The notes below the pieces were generated by a model. That model ran no database searches and was not told the DNA's origin. It was given only the letters and a program-made list of their open reading frames with translations. 64,000 nucleotides of DNA, from contig NZ_JRGM01000133.1 of NCBI RefSeq assembly GCF_000764665.1, forward strand, positions 1 through 64,000, given 5' to 3'. The DNA comes from Aeromonas lacus. GTDB lineage: Bacteria > Pseudomonadota > Gammaproteobacteria > Enterobacterales > Aeromonadaceae. The position numbers and the translations under genes were made by a program. Below are positions 1 through 8,756 of the stretch, piece by piece (position 1 is the stretch's first letter; the number at the start of each line of letters is the position of its first letter).

Positions 1-596
1 GCATTGCACCTCTACTACCTTTTTGCCATCCCTCTCTTGCCACCACACTCCCTGCCCAAACAGGCGGTGCAATTCACTTTGTTCATTGCACCCTACGGTG
101 CGCCCATGGCTGTGGTTTTCTCGCCCGTGGTGGTGAGCTGTCTGGCACCGGTGGTGCAACTCATTTCTCCAGCTTGCTCTGCTCACGCCTCCCCAGCGTC
201 CTCCCTTACTTCCCGCCAGCGGGGCCATTTCTGTGCGTTGGCTCACATCCCGCCACCATTTTTCACCTCACAAATTTACAGAAAGAGCGCTCCCATCTGC
301 TGAGTGAAAACTCACCATACGGCCAAGGCTCTGAATCATGCACAAACACAACAAATTGATTTTAATCATCAATAAAAATATGAGCGATTCAATCCGCCCC
401 CATTTCAGCCGCTATTCAGCTTTGCGATCAGGGTCACACTCGTGGTTGTAGCACACAAAAATCCAGTTATTCGCACATTTATCCGATAGGGTGGCCTCTC
501 TCCCGGCGCGATAATAGTCAGGTCAAATTTGCCTGTATGCCGTACCAACCGGGGCGGCATGCCAACAGGTTCCATCACTGGAGCGGGGAGAGCACC
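1..596. other. Long upstream region before the PTS EIIABC gene
   Basis: No convincing gene was found in these bases; the small open frames here have no recognisable protein and poor context. The region holds several TTGCAC/GTGCAA words (positions 4-9, 67-72, 86-91, 154-159), a good sigma-54-like -24/-12 element at 143-159, and a short inverted repeat TGAGT-GAAA-ACTCA at 301-314. The stretch from about 340 to 400 is AT-rich. It probably contains control sequences for the EIIABC gene and possibly for a gene beyond the left edge. Confidence 0.5.
143..159 (+). promoter_or_regulatory. Candidate sigma-54 promoter (-24/-12)
   Basis: TGGCACCGGTGGTGCAA keeps the GG of the -24 element and the GC of the -12 element exactly 12 bases apart, and matches the consensus TGGCACGN4TTGCA except at two positions. 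TGCACC/GGTGCA words just upstream resemble half-sites of the enhancer-binding protein NtrC, although the one close pair (87-102) has a 4-base spacer instead of the usual 5. The next gene starts over 400 bases downstream, so the target is unclear. Confidence 0.35.
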
Positions 597-2504
597 ATGA
601 TCACCACACTGATCAATGAACATCTGATCAATCTCGATTTAAAAGCGACGCGCAAAGAAGAGGTCTTCACCGAGATGGCCCGCCTGCTGGCGTCGCAAGG
701 CAAGGTCAGCGACGAGCAGGCCTTTATCAAGGATCTGTGGGCCCGCGAAGAGCTGGGCAACACCGGTTTTGAGGAGGGCGTGGCCCTGCCCCACGCCAAG
801 AGCGCGGCGGTTCGCAACCCGGCGGTCGCCATCGGCATCAGCCGCAACGGCATCGACTACGGCGCCGAAGATGGCAAGCCGTCCCATCTCTTTTTCATGA
901 TTGCCTCCCCCGATGGTGGCGCCAACCACCATATCGAGGTGCTGGCCGAGCTCTCCGCCAAGCTGATCGAAGAGGGCTTTATCGACGCGCTGCTGGCAGC
1001 TAAAACCCCGGCCGCCGCGCTGGCGCTGCTGCTTGAGCGCAAAGAGGAGCAAAGCGTTGCCCCGACCACCAGCAAGGGCTTCATTATCGGTGTCACCGGC
1101 TGCCCGGCTGGTATCGCTCACACCTATCTGGCGGCCGAGTCGCTGGAGCGCGCCGCCCGTGAGCTGGGTTACGAGGTGAAGGTGGAGACCAACGGCTCCA
1201 TCGGCGTCAAGAACAGCCCGACTGCGGACGAGATTGCCCGCGCCAGCGCCATCGTGGTTGCCTGTGACAAGCAGGTGGACATGGCCCGCTTCGCTGGCAA
1301 GCCGATTATCAAGACTGGCGTGAAGGCCCCCATCAAGGATGGCAAGGGTCTGATCGAGCAGGCACTGAAAGCCCCGGCCTATGTGGCTGGCAAAGAAGAC
1401 AAGAAGGGTGAAGAGAAGAGCGCGGGCGGCAGTTCCGATCTCTACCGCTACCTGATGAACGGCGTCTCTCACATGATCCCGTTCGTGGTGACCGGCGGTC
1501 TGTTGATTGCGCTGGCACTGGCCATCGGCGGCAACCCGACCCCGAGCGGCATGCAGATCCCGGAAGGGAGCATGTGGAACCAGATCCTCAACGTGGGTGT
1601 GGCCGCCTTTACCCTGATGATCCCCATTCTGGCGGGCTATATCGCCTACGCCATCGGTGACCGTCCGGCACTGGCCCCGGGCTTTATCGGCGGCTGGATC
1701 GCCAACAACGGCAGCTTCTACGGCGCTGATGCCGGTACCGGCTTTATCGGTGCCATCATTGCGGGCCTGTTGGTCGGCTATCTGGTGCGCTGGATTGCCA
1801 CCCGTCAGTACCACAAGATGGTGCAACCGCTGGTGCCGATCCTGATCGCCCCCATCGTCGGCTCCCTGTTTATCGCTGCGGTATTCATCTTCATCATCGG
1901 CGCTCCCATTGCCGACATGATGACTGGCCTCAACGCCATGCTGCTCTCCATGAGCGGTGGCAGTCTGGTGCTGCTGGGTATCGTGCTCGGTGGTATGGCC
2001 GGCTTTGATATGGGTGGCCCGGTCAACAAGGTGGCGTTCCTCTTCTCCGTCGGCATGATCGCCTCCGGTCAGACCCAGTTTATGGGTGCCATGGCTTGCG
2101 CCATCCCGGCCGCGCCCCTTGGCATGTCGCTGGCTACCGTGCTCGGTCGCAAGCTCGGCATCTTCGACGAGTCTGAAATCGAAGCGGGCAAAGCCGCCGG
2201 TGCCATGGGTCTGGTGGGTATCTCCGAAGGTGCGATTCCGTTCGCCGCCCGTGACCCGCTGGCCGTGATTCCGGCTAACGTGCTGGGCAGCATGACCGCC
2301 GCCGTGATGGCCTTCCTGTTCGGCATCACCAACAGCGTTGCCCACGGTGGCCCCATCGTGGCCCTGCTGGGTGCCGTCAACAAGCCGCTGCTGGCCCTGC
2401 TCTGCATGGTCTGCGGTGCCATCGTCACCGGCGTGGTCGCGGTTGCCCTGAAAAAGCTGCGGGTAAAAAAGAGTGACGAGGTGAGCCTGGCCAAGGCAGC
2501 CTGA
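597..2504 (+). CDS. PTS fructose-family enzyme IIABC (FruA-like)
   Basis: Membrane permease of the phosphoenolpyruvate:sugar phosphotransferase system that imports and phosphorylates a fructose-like sugar. The 635 residues run EIIA (1-150, phospho-His66 in GVALPHAK), EIIB (about 160-265, phospho-Cys169 in GVTGCPAGIAHT) and a hydrophobic EIIC (about 285-625). The A-B-C order and length match the Bacillus FruA type; the E. coli fructose enzyme has a different layout, and E. coli MngA shares the A-B-C order but is less similar by eye. The ATG at 597 follows a GGAGCGGGGAG ribosome site; an in-frame ATG 60 bases upstream lacks one. No fruK kinase or regulator sits next to it, so the exact sugar is inferred from family only. 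A terminator follows. Confidence 0.85.
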   Translation: MITTLINEHLINLDLKATRKEEVFTEMARLLASQGKVSDEQAFIKDLWAREELGNTGFEEGVALPHAKSAAVRNPAVAIGISRNGIDYGAEDGKPSHLFFMIASPDGGANHHIEVLAELSAKLIEEGFIDALLAAKTPAAALALLLERKEEQSVAPTTSKGFIIGVTGCPAGIAHTYLAAESLERAARELGYEVKVETNGSIGVKNSPTADEIARASAIVVACDKQVDMARFAGKPIIKTGVKAPIKDGKGLIEQALKAPAYVAGKEDKKGEEKSAGGSSDLYRYLMNGVSHMIPFVVTGGLLIALALAIGGNPTPSGMQIPEGSMWNQILNVGVAAFTLMIPILAGYIAYAIGDRPALAPGFIGGWIANNGSFYGADAGTGFIGAIIAGLLVGYLVRWIATRQYHKMVQPLVPILIAPIVGSLFIAAVFIFIIGAPIADMMTGLNAMLLSMSGGSLVLLGIVLGGMAGFDMGGPVNKVAFLFSVGMIASGQTQFMGAMACAIPAAPLGMSLATVLGRKLGIFDESEIEAGKAAGAMGLVGISEGAIPFAARDPLAVIPANVLGSMTAAVMAFLFGITNSVAHGGPIVALLGAVNKPLLALLCMVCGAIVTGVVAVALKKLRVKKSDEVSLAKAA

Positions 2505-2547
2505 GTTCCTCCTTCCCGAACCACTCACGCTCGCAAACCGTAACAAT

Positions 2548-2578
2548 GAGGCCACCCCAGGGTGGCCTCTGCTTTTTC
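2548..2578 (+). terminator. Rho-independent terminator after EIIABC
   Basis: Perfect 9-bp stem GAGGCCACC/GGTGGCCTC with a CCAG loop, followed by TGCTTTTTCC. Confidence 0.8.
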
Positions 2579-3005
2579 CTTGTCTTTTTCTTTGTCGGCC
2601 TCAGCGCCTTCTCTTGGCGCGCAAGCAGCGCCTCGTTTCCCGCGCCATTTCCTCTCCTCCCACCCGGATACAGGTGGAAATATCGCCAATCTTGGGTCAG
2701 CTCTGTGATTGCACTCACGCTTTGCCCGCGAAATCGCAAAAACTAGGAAATTTTCCTAATTGCCCTAGGGATGGCTCTCAAGCCATTTTTTCCGCCCCTG
2801 ATTAGAGTCACCCCACCTGATGTCGTGACCCGCACCACGACGGGCGAAATGCCCCGTCCTTCGGCAGCGGGCCCGGGTTTACACGGGCAGAAGCAGGCCA
2901 GCTGGCCCCCCTTTTGCCCCCTTTCCGTGGCGTGACCTCCCATAACTGCACAACAACGCAAGGGGCGCGGCGGAATAGCGTCTATCTCGCAGAGGATGAA
3001 CGAAA
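2579..3005. other. uhpT upstream region
   Basis: No gene was recognised. It contains a perfect 7-bp palindrome around one base at 2744-2758 and a GTCGTG/CACGAC inverted repeat at 2822-2841. The C-rich stretch 2845-2930 has several short GCCC/GGGC pairings. These may be regulator sites or leader structure for uhpT; there is no uhpABC sensor/regulator operon here. Confidence 0.5.
2744..2758. promoter_or_regulatory. Palindromic candidate operator upstream of uhpT
   Basis: TAGGAAATTTTCCTA is a perfect inverted repeat (7+1+7), about 250 bases before the uhpT start. It has the size and symmetry of a dimeric regulator site. UhpA, the LuxR-type response regulator of uhpT in Enterobacteria, is a guess, not shown. 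Confidence 0.3.
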
Positions 3006-4412
3006 ATGTTGAAATTTCTTGAACAGGTCCGGGTCCCCACCCTCGACCTGCCGGTAGAAGCCCGGCGCAAACTCTGGTTCAAGCCGTTTATGCAATCCTA
3101 TCTGGTTGTATTTATTGGCTATCTGACCATGTATCTGATCCGCAAGAACTTCAACATTGCGCAGAATGACATGATCCAGTCCTACGGTCTCTCCATGACC
3201 GAGCTCGGCATGATCGGCCTTGGCTTCTCCATCACCTACGGGGTGGGCAAGACCATCGTCTCCTACTACGCCGACGGCAAGAACACCAAGCAGTTCCTGC
3301 CGCTGATGCTGATCCTCTCCGCTCTGTGCATGCTGGGCTTCAGTGCCAGCATGGGCGGCACCGGCTTCAGCCTCTACTTCATGATCTTCTTCTACGCCCT
3401 GAGCGGCTTCTTCCAGAGCTGTGGCGGCTCCTGCAGCTACTCCACCATCACCAAGTGGACTCCCCGCAACAAGCGCGGCACCTATCTGGGCATGTGGAAC
3501 CTCTCCCACAACGTGGGCGGTGCCGGTGCGGCCGGTGTGGCGCTGTTCGGTGCCAACTACCTGTTTGATGGCCACGTGCTCGGCATGTTCATCTTTCCCT
3601 CCATCATTGCGCTGATCGTCGGCTTTATCGGCCTGCGCTTTGGTAGCGATTCGCCGGAAGCCTACGGCCTTGGCAAGGTGGAAGAGCTGTTTGACGAAGT
3701 GGCGAGTGAAGAGGATATCGCCACCGAGGAGCAGAAGCTGACCAAGGGTCAGATCTTCGTCAAGTACGTGCTGCTGAACAAGGTGATCTGGCTGCTCTGC
3801 TTTGCCAACATCTTCCTCTACGTGGTGCGTATCGGTATCGACCAATGGTCCACCGTCTATGCCCACCAGGAGCTGGGCTTCTCCAAAGACGTTGCCATTC
3901 AGGGCTTTACCTTCTTTGAAGTGGGCGCTCTGGTCGGCACCCTGATGTGGGGCTACCTCTCCGATCTGGCCAACGGCCGTCGTGGTCTGGTGGCTTGCGT
4001 GGCACTGGCGCTCATCATCGCCACCCTGGGTCTCTACCAACACGCCACCACCCAGTTCATGTTCCTGGGCTCCCTGTTCACCCTGGGCTTCCTGGTGTTT
4101 GGTCCGCAGCTGCTGATCGGCGTGGCCGCCGTGGGCTTCGTACCCAAGCAGGGCATCAGCGTGGCCGATGGCGTCAAGGGCACCTTCGCCTACCTCATCG
4201 GTGACAGCTTCGCCAAGCTGGGTCTGGGCATGATTGCCGATGGCACCCCCATCTTCGGCCTGACCGGCTGGAGCGGCACCTTCGCGGCGCTGGACATGGC
4301 AGCAGCCGCCTGTCTGGTACTGATGGCCTGCGTGGCGATTGCCGAAGAGCGCAAGATCCGCCGCATCAAGCGCGAGCTGAAAGCCGCCGAACTGGCAACC
4401 CAGACCGCCTGA
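3006..4412 (+). CDS. uhpT: Hexose-6-phosphate:phosphate antiporter
   Basis: Inner-membrane major facilitator of the organophosphate:phosphate antiporter family; it brings glucose-6-phosphate and related hexose phosphates into the cell in exchange for phosphate. The 468 residues align almost without gaps with E. coli UhpT (463), from the N-terminal Gln-Val-Arg-x-Pro-Thr-Leu-Asp-Leu-Pro segment through [26 protein letters not shown] and [20 protein letters not shown] to [20 protein letters not shown]. About twelve membrane segments are apparent. The ATG at 3006 gives the same N-terminus as E. coli. It stands alone between two terminators. Uptake of fosfomycin by this transporter family is established, so loss of the gene would be expected to matter for that drug. 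Confidence 0.96.
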   Translation: MLKFLEQVRVPTLDLPVEARRKLWFKPFMQSYLVVFIGYLTMYLIRKNFNIAQNDMIQSYGLSMTELGMIGLGFSITYGVGKTIVSYYADGKNTKQFLPLMLILSALCMLGFSASMGGTGFSLYFMIFFYALSGFFQSCGGSCSYSTITKWTPRNKRGTYLGMWNLSHNVGGAGAAGVALFGANYLFDGHVLGMFIFPSIIALIVGFIGLRFGSDSPEAYGLGKVEELFDEVASEEDIATEEQKLTKGQIFVKYVLLNKVIWLLCFANIFLYVVRIGIDQWSTVYAHQELGFSKDVAIQGFTFFEVGALVGTLMWGYLSDLANGRRGLVACVALALIIATLGLYQHATTQFMFLGSLFTLGFLVFGPQLLIGVAAVGFVPKQGISVADGVKGTFAYLIGDSFAKLGLGMIADGTPIFGLTGWSGTFAALDMAAAACLVLMACVAIAEERKIRRIKRELKAAELATQTA

Positions 4413-4440
4413 TAGCCATAACAACAGACGCAGATTGTTC

Positions 4441-4470
4441 AGGGCTACCCACACGGGTAGCCCTTTTTGT
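4441..4470 (+). terminator. Rho-independent terminator after uhpT
   Basis: Perfect 10-bp stem AGGGCTACCC/GGGTAGCCCT, loop ACAC, followed by TTTTTGTTT. Confidence 0.88.
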
Positions 4471-4618
4471 TTAGCCAAACTAAATACTCAAGTGGCCCTT
4501 TTCCGCCATTTTTGTGGCCCAAAGCCCTATCGAGATCCCACTTTTGGCCGGGGCTTTTGGCAAAAAATCCCCGCCGGCGTTATCTTGTTGGCCCCCCGTT
4601 TCGCACAGTTCAGAGCCA

Positions 4619-4924
4619 ATGAAGATCATTGCCGTCACCGCCTGCCCGACCGGCATCGCCCACACCTATATGGCAGCCGAAGCGCTGCAAAAAGCCGCCG
4701 CCGCCCTCGGCCTCAAGATCAAGGTCGAAACCCAGGGCGCCATGGGGATGGAGAACTCCCTCACCGCCCGCGACATCGCCAGCGCCGATCTGGTGCTGAT
4801 CGCCTCCGACATCGACATCGAGCAGAAGGAGCGTTTCCTCGGCTGCCATATCCATCGGGTGAGCCTCGAAACCGTGTTGCTCGATGCGCAGGCGGTGCTG
4901 AGATCACTGCCCCGGCCCAGCTGA
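4619..4924 (+). CDS. Stand-alone PTS fructose-like enzyme IIB
   Basis: A 101-residue phosphotransfer domain of the fructose EIIB family. The phospho-Cys9 lies in AVTACPTGIAHTYMAAE, and the VETQGAMGMEN segment is also typical. It resembles the small E. coli EIIB proteins FrwD and FryB more than the EIIB domain of the EIIABC upstream. No EIIC accompanies it, so it must either serve a permease encoded elsewhere or act as a phospho-relay or regulatory partner. The ATG at 4619 starts the conserved domain directly. Its TGA overlaps the ATG of the next gene (ATGA-type overlap at 4922-4926), so the two are translationally coupled. Confidence 0.85.
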   Translation: MKIIAVTACPTGIAHTYMAAEALQKAAAALGLKIKVETQGAMGMENSLTARDIASADLVLIASDIDIEQKERFLGCHIHRVSLETVLLDAQAVLRSLPRPS

Positions 4925-5691
4925 TGCTAAGCCGCGAGATCACCTTCTACTGCCATCAGGGGATGAGCATTGCCCGCACCAAACAGCTGAGCCGGCTGGC
5001 GGGGATGTTCAAATCCTGCATTCGCTGCGCCAACCTCACCCGGCGCCAGACGGTTATCGCCAGCAATCAGCTCTCCCTGCTCACCCTCGCCACCCAGCCC
5101 GGCGATCTCTGCCAGCTGCAGATCGAGGGCAACGATGCCGAGCTGGCCCATATGGCCTTCACCTGCTGGTGCGGTGAGCTGGGTCAGCCGCTGGTGCGCC
5201 CCGCCAGCGCCGCGCTGGCCGAGCTGCGTCTGGCAAGCGCCCTGCCCGACTACCACTTCGCCCTGCGCCAGCTGGCTCACAGTCCCGTCCCCCTGACCAA
5301 GAGCGAGGCGCTCGAACACCTGATCGACCTGCTGCCCGCCGAGCTGATCAGCAACAGAGCCGCGCTGGAGGAGGCGATCAGTCGGCGCGAGCAGGTCGCC
5401 GCCACCATCATCTGCCCAGGCCTCGCCATGCCCCATGTGCTCTGCGAGGGGATAAGCCAGCCCGCCCTGAGCCTGCTCAGCAGCCCGGCCCCCATCGAGT
5501 GGGGCTCGCAGCTCGGGCCGGTGCAGACCATCATCCTGCTGGCGGTGCCGACCGGCTGCGGGCGCGACACCCTGCTCCCCCTCACCCGGCTGGCCCGCGC
5601 CCTGATGGACGACGTGATAAGCGGCGCCCTGCTGCAGGCGAGCTCGGCCTCCGCCAGACAAGCGATCGTGATTGAAAACCTGCTAGGTTGA
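4924..5691 (+). CDS. HPr-like/EIIA fusion protein with degenerate HPr domain
   Basis: A 255-residue cytoplasmic PTS protein. The C-terminal part (about 115-255) is a fructose-type EIIA with its phospho-histidine in GLAMPHVL (His171). The N-terminal part (about 5-90) has the length and beta-start of HPr ([10 protein letters not shown]), but where HPr has GLHARP with the phospho-His this protein reads GMSIARTKQ, so the phosphorylatable histidine is missing. Families with HPr fused to EIIA exist (FruB, FryA, PtsA), but those keep the histidine. The protein probably acts with the overlapping EIIB gene. The HPr relationship is my reading of a diverged domain; the EIIA assignment is firmer. Confidence 0.7.
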   Translation: MLSREITFYCHQGMSIARTKQLSRLAGMFKSCIRCANLTRRQTVIASNQLSLLTLATQPGDLCQLQIEGNDAELAHMAFTCWCGELGQPLVRPASAALAELRLASALPDYHFALRQLAHSPVPLTKSEALEHLIDLLPAELISNRAALEEAISRREQVAATIICPGLAMPHVLCEGISQPALSLLSSPAPIEWGSQLGPVQTIILLAVPTGCGRDTLLPLTRLARALMDDVISGALLQASSASARQAIVIENLLG

Positions 5692-5807
5692 CCCTCGGCC
5701 GGAAGCCGCCTATTTTCCCGAGATCTCTTTACCCCCCTCCCATTCATCCTGCCGTCAGCCCCCTGTGGTACACTCGCTGCCATTCCCACTTGCCAATCCG
5801 CTATCCG

Positions 5808-6686
5808 ATGAAATCTGCCCGCTCCCGACTCTCGCTGCCAAACCGTCCCGCCCGCGATGGCGCCCCCCGCTCTGCTGCCCGGCCAGCCGAATCCCGCCAC
5901 GTTGCGGCGCGCAAGCCGGAGCTGGCCCCCGAAGATCGCAAGCTGCTCCTGCTGAACAAGCCCTACATGGTGCTCTGCCAGTTCACCGACGAGGCGGGCC
6001 GCGAGACCCTCAAGGATTACATCAAAGAGCCCGGCATCTACGCTGCTGGCCGACTTGACCGTGACAGCGAGGGGCTGTTGCTGCTCACCAACGATGGCAA
6101 GCTGCAGGCGCGCCTCACCCAGCCGGGGGAGAAGACCCCCAAGACCTACTGGGTGCAGGTGGAAGGGATCCCGAGCGAAGAGAAGCTGGCTGCCCTGCGC
6201 GCCGGTGTCGAGCTCAACGACGGCATGACCCTGCCCGCCGGGGCACGCATCATGGATGAACCTGCGGTGTGGCCGCGCAATCCGCCCATTCGCGAGCGCA
6301 AGGAGATCCCCACCTGCTGGTTGGAGATCAAGATCATCGAGGGGCGCAACCGCCAGGTGCGGCGGATGACCGCCCATATCGGCCACCCCACCCTGCGCCT
6401 TATCCGCTACGCCATCGGTGACTGGACGTTAGATGGTCTGGCCCCGGGCGAGAGCCGCGCCCTGCCCGCCCCCGAGCTAGCGCCAGCCCCGCGCAGGACA
6501 CAGACGCCAAACAAACCGCGCGGTCAGGGCTCGGGCAGCAACAATCCGCGCGCTGCCCAATCGACCCGAAGCCCTCATAGTCAGGGACAAGGGCGAGACA
6601 GCCGTGACGCGAGCCCGCGCCCGGCCAATCGCAGCGGCGGCCGTGGTACTGCGCGCCGACCGGCCCGCAGCAAATCCTCGGAATAA
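5808..6686 (+). CDS. rluE: 23S rRNA pseudouridine(2457) synthase
   Basis: Converts a uridine of 23S rRNA (U2457 in E. coli numbering) to pseudouridine. It belongs to the RsuA/RluE family of stand-alone synthases: the catalytic Asp84 lies in [17 protein letters not shown], and the family motifs [13 protein letters not shown] and [20 protein letters not shown] are present. At 292 residues it is longer than E. coli RluE (217), having about 40 extra N-terminal and 70 extra C-terminal residues. The C-terminal tail is rich in Arg, Ser, Gly and Pro and is probably disordered and RNA-binding. The ATG at 5808 was chosen because earlier in-frame codons overlap the previous gene. The run rluE-nudJ-mnmA-hflD-purB is conserved in gammaproteobacteria. 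Confidence 0.92.
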   Translation: MKSARSRLSLPNRPARDGAPRSAARPAESRHVAARKPELAPEDRKLLLLNKPYMVLCQFTDEAGRETLKDYIKEPGIYAAGRLDRDSEGLLLLTNDGKLQARLTQPGEKTPKTYWVQVEGIPSEEKLAALRAGVELNDGMTLPAGARIMDEPAVWPRNPPIRERKEIPTCWLEIKIIEGRNRQVRRMTAHIGHPTLRLIRYAIGDWTLDGLAPGESRALPAPELAPAPRRTQTPNKPRGQGSGSNNPRAAQSTRSPHSQGQGRDSRDASPRPANRSGGRGTARRPARSKSSE

Positions 6687-6784
6687 CGCGCTGCCTGCTG
6701 GCAATCAAGCAGTAAAGCACGCCGCAGAATCGAGCCCCCTTGCTCCGGCTGGGGGCCAAACCGGTAACGAGACAAGGAGTCTTT

Positions 6785-7288
6785 ATGAGCGATAACCTTC
6801 CTGCATCGCAGGAGAAAACGCCGCACGAACGCATGCAGGCCAGATTGACGGTCGCCGCGCTGGTGCAGTGGCAGGGCCGCTTTCTGGTGGTGGAAGAGGA
6901 GATCAAGGGCCAGCGCCGCTTCAACCAGCCCGCCGGCCATGTAGAGGCCGGTGAAGATCTGCTCACAGCCGCCTGCCGCGAGCTGAAAGAGGAGACGGGG
7001 CTGACCGCCACGCCGACCGCCTGGCTTGGCACCTATCTCTACAAACCTGCCGACAGCGAGGCCACCTATGTGCGCACCGCCATCATCTTCGACCTTGAAA
7101 AAGCGCCGGGTCAGCACCATCCAGAGGATCCTGACGGCGATATCCTCGCCTGCCACTGGCTCACGCTGGAGGAGATCGCCGAGTGCAAACCGGCCTTGAG
7201 AAGCCCCTTGGTGTGGCAGTGCATTGAGGATTATCTGGCGGGAACACGCCTGCCGCTCTCGGCGCTCAAGGCGTTTATCCAGAGCTAG
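6785..7288 (+). CDS. nudJ: Nudix hydrolase NudJ (phosphatase NudJ)
   Basis: A Nudix pyrophosphohydrolase; E. coli NudJ acts on HMP-PP and nucleoside di- and triphosphates. The Nudix box GX5EX7REUXEEXGU is present at about residues 53-75 (GHVEAGEDLL...CRELKEETGL). The 167 residues compare with 153 in E. coli; the extra residues are N-terminal, before MQARLTVAALVQW. The ATG at 6785 follows AAGGAG at 6773-6778. It lies about 100 bases after rluE and 150 before mnmA, the same order as E. coli. Confidence 0.9.
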   Translation: MSDNLPASQEKTPHERMQARLTVAALVQWQGRFLVVEEEIKGQRRFNQPAGHVEAGEDLLTAACRELKEETGLTATPTAWLGTYLYKPADSEATYVRTAIIFDLEKAPGQHHPEDPDGDILACHWLTLEEIAECKPALRSPLVWQCIEDYLAGTRLPLSALKAFIQS

Positions 7289-7374
7289 GGACAGAGCAGG
7301 CATCCGCTGGCAATCGCCGCAAGAAAAACGATTTCCTGCCGCAAGGTTCCTGATGGGGACAGTGGCATGGAGAT

Positions 7375-7404
7375 GTGACCGGGGGCGCAAAACTCTGGTA
7401 GAAT
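7375..7404 (+). promoter_or_regulatory. Possible mnmA promoter
   Basis: A TAGAAT -10 box at 7399-7404 is preceded by GTGACC at 7375-7380 with an 18-base spacer. The leader to the mnmA start would be about 28 bases. This rests on the sequence match alone. Confidence 0.35.
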
Positions 7405-7438
7405 ACGCCCCGTTTAAACGAACTGGTAACTTCGACTA

Positions 7439-8545
7439 ATGACAGACAACAGCCAAATCAAGGTGATCGTCGGCATGTCCGGCGGCGTGGATTCTTCCGT
7501 CTCGGCCTACCTGCTCCAGCAGCAGGGCTATCAGGTCGAAGGCTTGTTCATGAAGAACTGGGAAGAAGACGACACGGACGAGTACTGCTCTGCCGCCCAG
7601 GATTTGGCTGATGCCAAGGCCGTCTGCGACAAGCTGGGGATGAAACTCCACACCATCAACTTCGCGGCCGAGTACTGGGACAATGTGTTCGAGCACTTCC
7701 TCGAAGAGTACAAGGCTGGCCGCACGCCGAACCCGGATATCCTGTGCAACAAGGAGATCAAGTTCAAGGCGTTCCTCGAATTTGCCGCCGAAGAGCTGGG
7801 TGCCACCTACATTGCCACCGGCCACTATGTGCGCCGTGACGACAGCACCGGTCGCCCGCGCCTGCTGCGTGGTCTCGACAACAACAAGGATCAGAGCTAC
7901 TTCCTCTACACCTTGAGCGAAGCTCAGGTGGGTCAGAGCCTGTTCCCGGTTGGCGATCTGGAAAAGCCGGAGGTGCGCCGCATCGCCGAGCAGCTGGATC
8001 TCATCACCGCCAAGAAGAAAGATTCCACCGGTATCTGCTTTATCGGCGAGCGCAAGTTCAAGGACTTCCTGGCCAAGTTCCTGCCCGCCCAGCCCGGTAA
8101 CATCGAGACCGTGGATGGCAGGGTGATCGGCGAGCATCAGGGTCTGATGTATCACACCCTGGGCCAGCGCAAGGGGCTCGGCATCGGTGGGCGCAAAGAT
8201 GCCACCGAAGAGGCCTGGTATGTGGTCGACAAAGAGGTCGAGCGCAACGTGCTGGTGGTGGCTCAGGGCGAGCATCCCCGTCTCTACTCCGACGGTCTCA
8301 TCGCCAGCCAGCTGCACTGGGTGGATCGCACTCCGATCCACGAGCCGCGTCGCTGCACCGTCAAGACCCGCTACCGCCAGCAGGATATCCCCTGCCTGAT
8401 CCAGCCCATCGACGACGAGACCATCCGGGTCATCTTCGACGAAAAGCAGGCTGCGGTGACCCCGGGTCAATCCGCCGTCTTCTACGACGGGGAAGTGTGT
8501 CTGGGCGGCGGCATCATCGAACAGCGTTTCAGCCATCCGGTCTAA
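7439..8545 (+). CDS. mnmA: tRNA-specific 2-thiouridylase MnmA
   Basis: ATP-dependent enzyme that puts sulfur on U34 of tRNA-Lys, -Glu and -Gln, receiving it through the Tus relay. The PP-loop GMSGGVDSS is at residues 12-20, the first catalytic cysteine is Cys103 in [13 protein letters not shown], and the persulfide cysteine is Cys200 in [12 protein letters not shown]. The 368 residues equal the E. coli length. The ATG at 7439 gives the usual N-terminus. A repeat-bearing intergenic region follows before hflD. Confidence 0.97.
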   Translation: MTDNSQIKVIVGMSGGVDSSVSAYLLQQQGYQVEGLFMKNWEEDDTDEYCSAAQDLADAKAVCDKLGMKLHTINFAAEYWDNVFEHFLEEYKAGRTPNPDILCNKEIKFKAFLEFAAEELGATYIATGHYVRRDDSTGRPRLLRGLDNNKDQSYFLYTLSEAQVGQSLFPVGDLEKPEVRRIAEQLDLITAKKKDSTGICFIGERKFKDFLAKFLPAQPGNIETVDGRVIGEHQGLMYHTLGQRKGLGIGGRKDATEEAWYVVDKEVERNVLVVAQGEHPRLYSDGLIASQLHWVDRTPIHEPRRCTVKTRYRQQDIPCLIQPIDDETIRVIFDEKQAAVTPGQSAVFYDGEVCLGGGIIEQRFSHPV

Positions 8546-8578
8546 GGGCTGGGCGCTCACAAGCGTCCGCGCTGTACT

Positions 8579-8657
8579 CCCTTCTCCCCTCGCGGAAGAA
8601 GGGTTGGGAATGAGGGGGTAACCACCCTCACCCTGACCCTCTCCCTGAGGGAGAGGG
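8579..8657. repeat. Compound inverted repeat (REP-like) between mnmA and hflD
   Basis: Three nested or adjacent inverted repeats: CCCTTCT/AGAAGGG (8579-8585 with 8597-8603), an imperfect TGAGGG/CCCTCA pair (8611-8630), and CCCTCTCCC-TGA-GGGAGAGGG (8637-8657). The CCCTCACCCTGACCCTCTCCCT wording is a common interspersed motif of Aeromonas, Shewanella and Pseudomonas genomes. No tail of T follows the last stem, although AAAGAAAAAAAG does, so a role as mnmA terminator is possible but weak. Confidence 0.6.
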
Positions 8658-8756
8658 GACAAAGAAAAAAAGCACAAGGCAGCGATACATGATTGGCAAC
8701 GTCCAGGCCGGATCATGGCATCGGCCGGTGAATGAACAGAACAGGGCTGTGAAGAT

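Noticed and set aside
4-359. Open frames at the left end (about 60-100 codons)
   Set aside because: Proline- and serine-rich translations without known domains, poor start context, and overlap with promoter-like DNA; most likely not genes.
381-395. Cra (FruR)-like site, TGAGCGATTCA, upstream of EIIABC
   Set aside because: It is one base shorter than the Cra consensus and only the right half matches well.
639-2555. Long antisense frame across EIIABC (and similar ones across uhpT, purB, cheA, fliI)
   Set aside because: Mirror frames of high-GC genes with His/Gly/Gln-rich translations; the sense strand encodes clear known proteins.
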